This document shows, piece by piece, positions 28,241 to 35,750 of a DNA stretch of 64,000 bases. Both the position numbers and the translations under genes were made by a program. The DNA is from JACJXF01 sp038316435 (GTDB lineage Bacteria; Bacteroidota; Bacteroidia; Bacteroidales; GCA-2748055): contig JBBQAQ010000006.1 in NCBI GenBank assembly GCA_038316435.1, positions 76,073 through 140,072 on the forward strand, read 5' to 3'. Numbering within the stretch: position 1 is the stretch's first letter; every line of letters begins with the position of its first letter. The notes beneath the pieces were generated by a model. The model searched no databases. It had not been told where the DNA came from and saw only the letters and a list, made by a program, of their open reading frames with translations.

Positions 28241-29896
28241 TCAGTAACTGAATCCGAGAGTTGTAAGGCCTGACTGAACCTCTGTTGAGCTCATAAACAG
28301 ATCCCATAACAAGCCAGTCCTGTAGTTCTCAATCATACAAATTTCTGGTCCTTGGTCAATGGCGAGAAATGATCCGGCCCACCAGTTGTTTGTTAAATCA
28401 AAAGCATCATAAAACCCATAATTGCCCCATAATTTATCACCAACAGTATAGTAGAAAAATCTCATTGCGTCCATCGATTCCTTAGGAGTATATGCTATTG
28501 AGGAAAGAGCAGCAGTTGGCGCAATCACACCCCTGTCGTTTGATGGTTCGTTAGCAGCATATCCGTTTGGCACATCGCAGGCAGTGAGACCCCAACATTC
28601 GCTGCTATACCCCAGATAATTTTTGGGATTAGCCTTGCAATATTCAAAATTGATGCGGCTGTGTGCAACATTCTGATCCCAATAATTTGCAAACTCATCG
28701 GAAAGGTTGCGGGGATCAAGTCCAAGAAATGAGTAATGAGCCCAGAATAATGGTCCGCCTTTATCCCAACTCAATGGTTGTACAATTCCATAAAATGTTT
28801 TGCCATTTTTCATTGGGAATGCACCATTGCGAGCCCAACCGTTGGTGTAAACTACTTTAGGGATTCCGTAGGTTGGAGAGCTGGCAGCCATAACATACAC
28901 AATCAGACACTCACTCCATCCACTTATTTGCATATTCATATCCCAGCCATAAGTTGGTGACCAGTGCCAATATAATACGTTTTGATCTCCGCGGCGGAAC
29001 CAGCTCCACTCGACTTTTTCCCATAAACTAGTTATGGAGTTGCATAATTCCTGTTCCTGTGAAGAACCATTTTTAAAATATTCGCGAACAGTAACAAGTC
29101 CCTGCATGAGGTAAGCGGTTTCAACCAGATCGGCACCATTATCTTTAGGGCTGAAGGCGATAGCTTTACCTGCGCTGCCATTTAGCCAATGGGGAAATGC
29201 ACCGTGAAATTTTTCGGTTTTGGAATCGTTTAGAAAACTAACGATTTTATCTAGGCGTTCATAACCTTCCTGGCGGGTAATGAAGCCACGTTCAATTCCA
29301 ACTAAAATAGCCATTAGACCAAATCCACTTCCACCGGAAGTGACTACATCGCCGGAGCCGGACCTTTCCCTGGCTAGGCCACTAGTTGGGTGAGCATAGT
29401 CCCAGAAATACTTAAAAGTTTGTTTTTGTACAAGAGTGAGTAATTCCTCATCGGTTATCAGGGGAAATTTTGGGTTAGTATCTAAATTGGTTACAAAAGT
29501 GTAAGTGTAAGGGTCGATCAGATTTATTCCAAGATACTTACCATTAAGGATATACAACTTATAGTAGGTAGAGAATTTTAGTGTCGGGTTGACAGAGAGT
29601 ATAAGCTGTTTTTTGTTAGAGGAAGGAATGATTGTATAATCAGAACCAATGTTGTTGCCGATATAGCATTTTTCAATATCATTTTGAGAAGTGGTTATTT
29701 CGGCTGAAAAATTGATTTCTATTATTACAGAATCGGGAGAAATATTAAATATTTTTCGGCTCCCCGGAATCAGATGGTCATTAATATATACTGATTCAAT
29801 AACTGCATTTACAGGTTTTGGGTCGATTGGATCGTCCTTCTTGCATGAAAATAGTAGTATTGTAAGTATAATGAGAAACTGGAGGGAGAGTTTCAT
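28241..29896 (-). CDS. GH144-type (PF10091) lipoprotein with N-terminal Ig-like domain
   Basis: A 551-residue lipoprotein (lipobox LLFSC, Cys18). An Ig-like domain (about 30-135, including the segment AVIESVYINDHLIPG) precedes a PF10091/GH144 catalytic domain (about 150-550). That domain has the landmarks QKQTFKYFWDYAHPTSGLARER, TSGGSGFGLMAI, ISGWSECLIVYVMAASSP, SECWGLTACDVP, NRGVIAPTAALSSI-like and AIDQGPEICMIENYRTGLLW. It is probably surface-exposed, as it follows susC, susD and a LamG lipoprotein. The predicted role is initial cleavage of beta-1,2-glucan at the cell surface. The extra Ig-like domain, missing from the second copy, would hold the catalytic domain away from the membrane. Confidence 0.85.
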   Translation of the reverse strand: MKLSLQFLIILTILLFSCKKDDPIDPKPVNAVIESVYINDHLIPGSRKIFNISPDSVIIEINFSAEITTSQNDIEKCYIGNNIGSDYTIIPSSNKKQLILSVNPTLKFSTYYKLYILNGKYLGINLIDPYTYTFVTNLDTNPKFPLITDEELLTLVQKQTFKYFWDYAHPTSGLARERSGSGDVVTSGGSGFGLMAILVGIERGFITRQEGYERLDKIVSFLNDSKTEKFHGAFPHWLNGSAGKAIAFSPKDNGADLVETAYLMQGLVTVREYFKNGSSQEQELCNSITSLWEKVEWSWFRRGDQNVLYWHWSPTYGWDMNMQISGWSECLIVYVMAASSPTYGIPKVVYTNGWARNGAFPMKNGKTFYGIVQPLSWDKGGPLFWAHYSFLGLDPRNLSDEFANYWDQNVAHSRINFEYCKANPKNYLGYSSECWGLTACDVPNGYAANEPSNDRGVIAPTAALSSIAYTPKESMDAMRFFYYTVGDKLWGNYGFYDAFDLTNNWWAGSFLAIDQGPEICMIENYRTGLLWDLFMSSTEVQSGLTTLGFSY

Positions 29897-29920
29897 AAAA
29901 TTTAAAATTAAAAATGAAAA

Positions 29921-29944
29921 GGAGGATGGTTTTATTCACCCTCC
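29921..29944 (-). terminator. Possible intercistronic stem-loop inside the PUL
   Basis: On the minus strand, just after the LamG gene stop, an 8-bp stem with one G.U pair and an 8-base loop precedes interrupted T runs. It may be a leaky terminator or an mRNA-processing site lowering GH144 expression relative to susCD. The stem is modest. Confidence 0.4.
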
Positions 29945-29958
29945 CTTTCAGTAAGAAA

Positions 29959-30828
29959 TTATTCTACCCAGGTTACTTCAGCATCATATAAAGCTTTTAC
30001 TTCAGTATCATTTAAAGCTTTATCATAAACGCGCAATTCATCAAGGTTGCCTAAGAACCAGCCCATCCATGCATCGGTGGCTGTGCCTTCAGATATAGGA
30101 CGCCATGCACCAATGTTGATAACATCAGCATTTGCAAAAGCTAAATCACCAAGAACAACACCTTCACTTGAAAAACGGTTCTCAACGCCAGCATTTGTTA
30201 CAATCTGCATACCATCTTTATAGATTTTATATTTGGAAGTAGTTGCATCATATTCAAACACAAGGTGCATCCATTTATCAATAAGGAGAGCACTGTTTGA
30301 ATAAGAAATATGCTGACCTGACCAGATTGCTCCGTTTTTCAGGAAGAAAGCTTTAAGTTGAAGAGTGTCAGCTGTGGCAGTTAGACGTTGCGTAACAATT
30401 TTCAGGTTACCCCAGAACAGATCATCAGTTTTACCAATTTCGAAGATAGTTGGTTCAGGATCACCTGTTACGAGGGGTGATTTTAACCACATACCAATAG
30501 AGAAAGATTTTAAGGTTTTCAGTTTACTTGCTCCAGGAAGATCATAAAGTAAATGAGCAAGTACAGCTCCCTGATATGCCTTTCCGCGACGTCCGGCAAC
30601 ATAAGTAACACCAGTTGTAACTCTAGGTGTAATTGAAGCAATTGATTCAACACCTGATCCATCAAATGGGAAATAAGCAATCAGATTGGTAGTTGCAATT
30701 GTACTTGGATCGGTTTTTCCTGCATTTGGATCTGGATCTGGATCATCTTTACATGATGTAATTAAAAGACTGCTAAATAGCATTCCTACGAATAAGAATG
30801 AACTCAGAACTTTGAACGTTTTTTTCAT
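29959..30828 (-). CDS. LamG-like (concanavalin fold) surface lipoprotein
   Basis: A 289-residue lipoprotein with a lipobox near LLITSC and an Asp/Pro linker, DDPDPDPNAG. The rest is a Laminin_G_3/concanavalin-like jelly roll (about 45-285), with LIAYFPFDGSGVES at the start and LDELRVYDKALNDTEVKALYDAE at the end, the standard finish of this domain. Its place between susD and the GH144 gene is where PULs carry surface glycan-binding proteins. I infer glycan binding; no catalytic motif is seen. Confidence 0.85.
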   Translation of the reverse strand: MKKTFKVLSSFLFVGMLFSSLLITSCKDDPDPDPNAGKTDPSTIATTNLIAYFPFDGSGVESIASITPRVTTGVTYVAGRRGKAYQGAVLAHLLYDLPGASKLKTLKSFSIGMWLKSPLVTGDPEPTIFEIGKTDDLFWGNLKIVTQRLTATADTLQLKAFFLKNGAIWSGQHISYSNSALLIDKWMHLVFEYDATTSKYKIYKDGMQIVTNAGVENRFSSEGVVLGDLAFANADVINIGAWRPISEGTATDAWMGWFLGNLDELRVYDKALNDTEVKALYDAEVTWVE

Positions 30829-30869
30829 AATAATTTAGATTTAGTAAGACATTAGATTTATATTTGATA

Positions 30870-32375
30870 TCAATTGTATCCACTGTTTTGAATAAGGTTG
30901 GTATTCAGCTGACGTTGAGCTGAAGGAATTGGGTAAAGTTCATTTTTGCCGGCTGAGAAACCGTTGCTTCCAAGTACTGTTGCGGCCTGACCTGTGCGTA
31001 CAAGGTCGAAGAATCGGTCTTCTTCCAAAGCTAATTCAGCACGTCTTTCATCCCATATTTCCTGCAAAGAAGGTGTACCTAGGTCAACTAGCCCTGCTCT
31101 TGAACGGACTTCATTAATTGCAGTTGATGCATCATATCCAGATGTCAGGCTAACAGAAGCTCCTCTTACAAGTGCCTCTGAAAACATGAGTAAAACATCA
31201 GAGTAACGAATGATGCGAATATTATGATCGAAGCCATATCCATTGAAGTTCCATTTATTGTATGTGCTTGGAGTGTATACCTTCCCATTATATACCGGAT
31301 TAGTACAAATTGTCTTAATACTATCACCTTCGGGAGTAAGAGTGCCGCGGTATAAGAGTGTTGTGGCCGGGCGGATAGTTTCTCCCCTGAGAGTATAAAA
31401 ATCAATCAGACTCTGACTTGGGGTGCAAAAGCCCCATCCCTGCATATTGGAGGGTGTGTTACCGCGTGGGCCCTGAACATAGGCGTATTCGATAAAGGTC
31501 TGATCACCCAGACTTTTTCCTAAGGTAGAACTCTGAATTTCAAACAATGATTCCTTGCTGTTTTCACCATCAACACTGAATACCTCACGAAAATCAGAGA
31601 GCAGACTGAATTTTCCGGATGCAATAATTTTATCGGTAAGTGCAGCAACTGAATCCCATTCGTTATTGTAGAAATGAACTTTAGCTTTTAGCGCCATTGC
31701 TGTGTATTTTGTTATCCTGCCATCCCATTCTGATGTATATCTATCGGGTAATACGGCAATTGCTTCACGTAGGTCTTTCTCAATAAAGGCATAAAGCTGA
31801 CTAGTTGAGGCCTGGGTTTTACCAGCAAGTTGTTCAGAAGTTAAAATCGTATCAATAATTGGAACACTTCCATATGCACGGGTGAGATTAAAATAGGCAT
31901 AGGCTCTAATCGCTTTGGCATCACCCTGGCACTGCATTGCGTAGAGTTTATCGGCAGCATTTAGCTGAGCAGCTTCGTAGAAAGGCATCTGATGAATGGC
32001 GTAATTCGCGGCACTAACTATATTATAGTAGCCAATCCATAGGTCATTAATCAGACCGTTAGAGGAAGTAAAGCTGAAATTATCCAGTTCCTTCATGGTA
32101 GGATTGTCGTCAACAGAGCTGCCTTTATCTGCATTGTCTGCAGCAATTTCGAACATTCCAATATAAGGGAAAACGTGGGCGCCATATGCGCGGAGTTCTG
32201 CATAAGCAGCACTAACGGGCTTAAAGGTGTTTTCTGCTTTTGTGTAATCAATTCCAGTAGTAGGAAGACTTCCCTCTATTCGTATATCAAGAAAATCCTC
32301 ACAAGCAACAACCATAATACCGGTTAAAGCAACAAGAAGTAATTTGAAAGCTATATTTTTTATTTTGTGGCTCAT
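30870..32375 (-). CDS. SusD/RagB-family glycan-binding lipoprotein
   Basis: A 501-residue SusD-like protein forming the lid of the SusC transporter. The signal peptide ends in a lipobox around VVACEDFLD. The tetratricopeptide-rich fold shows the usual landmarks DLWIGYYNIVSAANYAI, GDAKAIRAYAYFNLTRAYG, TKYTAMALKAKVHFY, and near the C terminus IRIIRYSDVLLMFSEALVRG and EIWDERRAELALEEDRFFDLVRTG. It starts 22 bp after the susC stop, the normal pairing. Confidence 0.95.
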   Translation of the reverse strand: MSHKIKNIAFKLLLVALTGIMVVACEDFLDIRIEGSLPTTGIDYTKAENTFKPVSAAYAELRAYGAHVFPYIGMFEIAADNADKGSSVDDNPTMKELDNFSFTSSNGLINDLWIGYYNIVSAANYAIHQMPFYEAAQLNAADKLYAMQCQGDAKAIRAYAYFNLTRAYGSVPIIDTILTSEQLAGKTQASTSQLYAFIEKDLREAIAVLPDRYTSEWDGRITKYTAMALKAKVHFYNNEWDSVAALTDKIIASGKFSLLSDFREVFSVDGENSKESLFEIQSSTLGKSLGDQTFIEYAYVQGPRGNTPSNMQGWGFCTPSQSLIDFYTLRGETIRPATTLLYRGTLTPEGDSIKTICTNPVYNGKVYTPSTYNKWNFNGYGFDHNIRIIRYSDVLLMFSEALVRGASVSLTSGYDASTAINEVRSRAGLVDLGTPSLQEIWDERRAELALEEDRFFDLVRTGQAATVLGSNGFSAGKNELYPIPSAQRQLNTNLIQNSGYN

Positions 32376-32397
32376 AATTTTAATGTTAGAGTTTTAA

Positions 32398-35300
32398 CTA
32401 GTAAGTCAGTTTTATTCCAATGGTGTAAATAGCCTGCATTGGATAAACTGAATTGTCTATTCCGCTTTCTATAGGTGAACCGCCAATCTCAGGGGTAAAG
32501 CCGTTATATGAGAATAAGGTGTAGGGTCTCTGTGCTGAAGCATAAACGCGTAAGTTCTTTATATATTTTATTTTATTGGCTGTATATCCAATCTGAACAT
32601 TCTGAATACGGATATATGAGCCATCTTCAACAAAGAAATCATTTGACTGCTGAGTATAGGAATAATTATAAGCTTCAGCCGAAGGATATTTATCAGATTT
32701 ATTAGTGGTGGTCCATCTGTTGTCATAAAAATCAACATCATAGTTTCCATCCGCAAAAATATCCCTGTTCATGCGCTTTGCATTTAGGATTTTGTTTCCG
32801 ATCTGACCCTGCAATGAAAGACTAAAATCGAACTGTTTATAGTTTGTGCCAAAATCAATACCGGAAATCAGCCAGGGGGTTGCACTGCCCAGGTAAACCT
32901 TATCTTTTTCGTTAATAATCTTATCGTTGTTCTGGTCTTTGTATTTGAAAAATCCTTTGTCTTTAATTGCCTGTGAAACCGGGTCGCGGAGTGCTTCAAT
33001 CTCACTAGCGTAAACGCCGTCGATTTCATATCCGTAGAACGCACCGATTGGATGTCCCACCTCTGTGCGTTTGGTGTAATTTCCACGAACGTAACCTGAA
33101 GGAATATATTCACGGCCTTCGAGACTTAAAACCTCGTTGTGTAGGGTGGTTGCATTAAATCCTATATGGTAAGACCAGGTATCAGTTATTTTTTTATCCC
33201 AGTTAAGGTTGAGTTCAACACCTGAATTTAATACATCACCATTGTTTGCGAGAAGGTCAGCTACACCGCCACCGGTGGCAATAGGAGCTCTGAATACTAC
33301 ATTGTGAGTTACCCTGCGGTAGTAATCCATCTCTCCGGATATCTTACCGTTCATTGTGGTGAAATCGAGTCCAAAGTCAAATTCGTCAACTACCTCCCAT
33401 TTCAGGTAGTTCTGAACAACGGTCTGTGCTCCAACACCGTCAACAAGTTCGTCGCCGAAAACTCCTGAACTCCCGGCGCCTGATGATCCCAGAGTAAAGG
33501 CTGAATTTGCGGGGATATTATCGTTTCCAAGTAATCCCCAGCTACCCCGTAATTTAAGAAACTGAAAAGTTGTTGAACCTTCGAGGAAATCTTCTTTCGA
33601 TAATACCCAAGCAGCTCCGAAAGATGGGAAATAGCCCCATTTTTCCTGATACTTTGAGCTTCCGTCGGCACGAAATGTAAAGGTTGCTAAGTATTTATCA
33701 GAATAATTGTATGTGCCTCGCGCAAAAAATGATGCGCCATGATATCTGTTACCTTCATCCCATGCATTACGATCTTTATACGATCCGGTAATAAGGTATT
33801 TAGATGCCTCATCAAAACCCGGAACAACCTGTGCGGAACCCGAAAGAGATAAGAATCTTTGTATTCGCATTGATTGTCCAATTAGTGCAGTAAAACTGTG
33901 ATCCCCGATCTCCGAACGGTAGGTGAGAAGGTTATCGACGATTGTATTTGAAGAGTTACCAAATGTTTTTGAAAGCCCCGACTTGCGAACTCCCTGTGAA
34001 CCCCCAACTGTAAATTCAGGAGTGTAAATACGTGAATTCCAGTTATTTAAATCCTGATTAAATGAAGCTTTGTAGGAAAGTTTGTTTTCAATCAGACTTA
34101 TTTCCACAGTAGTATTTAACAGGAATTTATATCCCTTTTCGAAACTGTCGAAATAGTAAGCCGAAGCAACAGGGTTTCCATACTGGTTACCATATCCATA
34201 GGTCTGAGGGGCGCCGAATTTTACAGGATATGCAGCAGCATTTGTTTCATCGTAAACCGAATATACGGGAGGGTTAACGTATGCACTGAAAAAAGCCGTG
34301 CCGTCGTTTGGAATAAGTTTATTATAGTTTGAATAAACCGTATTGAAACCAACTTTTACCCTTTCGTTTATTTTCTGGTCTATGCGTGCACGTAGGTTGA
34401 TTCTCTCATAATCATTTGCAGAGGCCATGATACCCTCCTGATAAAAGTAGTTAGCTCCAAAGGAGTATGAGGTTTTATTACTTGCTCCCGATACATCAAA
34501 ATTATGGCTGTGGGTTAGTGCAGTACGAACCAGCTCCTTATACCAGTCTGTGCTGGCAGGATAATTTGCAGGATCCTTAGCTACAAAGCCTGCTAAATTG
34601 GCATTCGCTTCATTGTAAAGATCAATATATTGGTCTTTACTGGCCAATGGCATAATATTAACCGGAATCTGCATTCCAACATAACCATCGTACTTTATTA
34701 CAGGAACTTCAGACATACCTTTCTTTGTAGTTACAAGGATTACTCCGTTGGCTGCACGTACTCCATAAATGGCAGATGAGGAGGCATCTTTAAGAATTGT
34801 CAGGCTCTCAATATCATTGGAGCTTAAGAACTCAATATTATCCACAAAAACTCCGTCAACAACATAAAGAGGTTTTGCGTAATCACCAATGGAGCCTACA
34901 CCGCGGATTTTAACCGACGACTCACTACCAGGTTTACCAGAATTGATGATTTGCACACCGGCTACTTTTCCCTGAAGAGCCTGCATTGGATTGGAGGCAA
35001 TCTGTTTGGCAAGATCATCACCTTTAACGGTTACTATCGGTGCAGTTAAATCTTTGACTTTAGCGGATCCATACCCAATTACCACAACTTCATTAAGTTG
35101 GGTAAGTTCATCATTAAGAATAATATCAACATTAGTCTGATTGGTGATGGTAACTTCCTGTGCTTCCATTCCTATCATAGAAAATGCCACAATGTCGTTT
35201 TCGTTTACGGAAAGTGAGAATTTTCCTTCAATGTTTGTGATGGTACCTGTAGAAGTTCCTTTAATTAATACAGTTACACCAGGTAATGGAGAGTTGGAAA

Positions 35301-35400
35301 CATCGCTTACCCTCCCTGTGAGGGTAATTTGCTGTGCACTCACTAGAAATGAGGCGTTTAGCAGAATAATCAGAAATGAATAATAAAGGATGTTTTTCAT
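32398..35400 (-). CDS. SusC/RagA-family TonB-dependent outer-membrane transporter
   Basis: A 1,000-residue TonB-dependent transporter. After the signal peptide (about 1-22) come a carboxypeptidase D-like regulatory domain (about 24-105; GRVSDVSNSPLPGVTVLIKG), the plug (about 115-225, with the SusC motif SSSAIYGVRAANGVILVTTKKG) and a 22-stranded barrel ending in YTIGIKLTY with a terminal aromatic. It imports oligosaccharides into the periplasm with SusD. It is first in the PUL operon, divergent from the sensor-regulator, with a 350-bp shared upstream region. Confidence 0.95.
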   Translation of the reverse strand: MKNILYYSFLIILLNASFLVSAQQITLTGRVSDVSNSPLPGVTVLIKGTSTGTITNIEGKFSLSVNENDIVAFSMIGMEAQEVTITNQTNVDIILNDELTQLNEVVVIGYGSAKVKDLTAPIVTVKGDDLAKQIASNPMQALQGKVAGVQIINSGKPGSESSVKIRGVGSIGDYAKPLYVVDGVFVDNIEFLSSNDIESLTILKDASSSAIYGVRAANGVILVTTKKGMSEVPVIKYDGYVGMQIPVNIMPLASKDQYIDLYNEANANLAGFVAKDPANYPASTDWYKELVRTALTHSHNFDVSGASNKTSYSFGANYFYQEGIMASANDYERINLRARIDQKINERVKVGFNTVYSNYNKLIPNDGTAFFSAYVNPPVYSVYDETNAAAYPVKFGAPQTYGYGNQYGNPVASAYYFDSFEKGYKFLLNTTVEISLIENKLSYKASFNQDLNNWNSRIYTPEFTVGGSQGVRKSGLSKTFGNSSNTIVDNLLTYRSEIGDHSFTALIGQSMRIQRFLSLSGSAQVVPGFDEASKYLITGSYKDRNAWDEGNRYHGASFFARGTYNYSDKYLATFTFRADGSSKYQEKWGYFPSFGAAWVLSKEDFLEGSTTFQFLKLRGSWGLLGNDNIPANSAFTLGSSGAGSSGVFGDELVDGVGAQTVVQNYLKWEVVDEFDFGLDFTTMNGKISGEMDYYRRVTHNVVFRAPIATGGGVADLLANNGDVLNSGVELNLNWDKKITDTWSYHIGFNATTLHNEVLSLEGREYIPSGYVRGNYTKRTEVGHPIGAFYGYEIDGVYASEIEALRDPVSQAIKDKGFFKYKDQNNDKIINEKDKVYLGSATPWLISGIDFGTNYKQFDFSLSLQGQIGNKILNAKRMNRDIFADGNYDVDFYDNRWTTTNKSDKYPSAEAYNYSYTQQSNDFFVEDGSYIRIQNVQIGYTANKIKYIKNLRVYASAQRPYTLFSYNGFTPEIGGSPIESGIDNSVYPMQAIYTIGIKLTY

Positions 35401-35750
35401 AAGCAGTTTAGGTTATGCATGAAGATTAGTCAGAACAATTTTTTTTCATAACTGGATAAATGAGTAGTAGCAAATGCAATTTCCAACTTATTTAAATCAA
35501 TGTAAAGCAAATTGATACACTTTTGCTTCTCACTTCAAAAAAGAAGTTAAATTGAACTACACTTATAATTCACAATTTAGTAACAAATTATAGGTAAAAA
35601 ATTGTTATACAGTGAAATATGAAAATATATTTATTATATTTGAAATTGAAAAATATTTTTAATAGTGCGTTAAAAATCGGTTTTATATGCTCACGAACAT
35701 GTTTTTTAGCTCTAATGAGGTTTAATTATTATTTAACATTCGGCGTACGC
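35401..35750. other. Divergent regulatory region between susC and the PUL regulator
   Basis: About 350 bp, strongly AT-rich, holding the promoters of both the PUL operon (minus) and the regulator (plus). A -7 box for the regulator is at 35635-35642. No clear TAnnTTTG match was found for susC, which fits an activator-dependent promoter. No convincing operator palindrome could be picked out by eye. Confidence 0.6.
35635..35642 (+). promoter_or_regulatory. Bacteroidota -7 box (TATATTTG) for the PUL regulator
   Basis: An exact TAnnTTTG match 108 bp before ATG 35751. If used, transcription begins near 35650. That would exclude the earlier in-frame ATG at 35619 and support the later start. Confidence 0.45.

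Noticed and set aside
35619..35750. 44-codon N-terminal extension of the PUL regulator
   Set aside because: It would bury the signal peptide inside the protein, and a good -7 box lies inside it at 35635; ATG 35751 is preferred.
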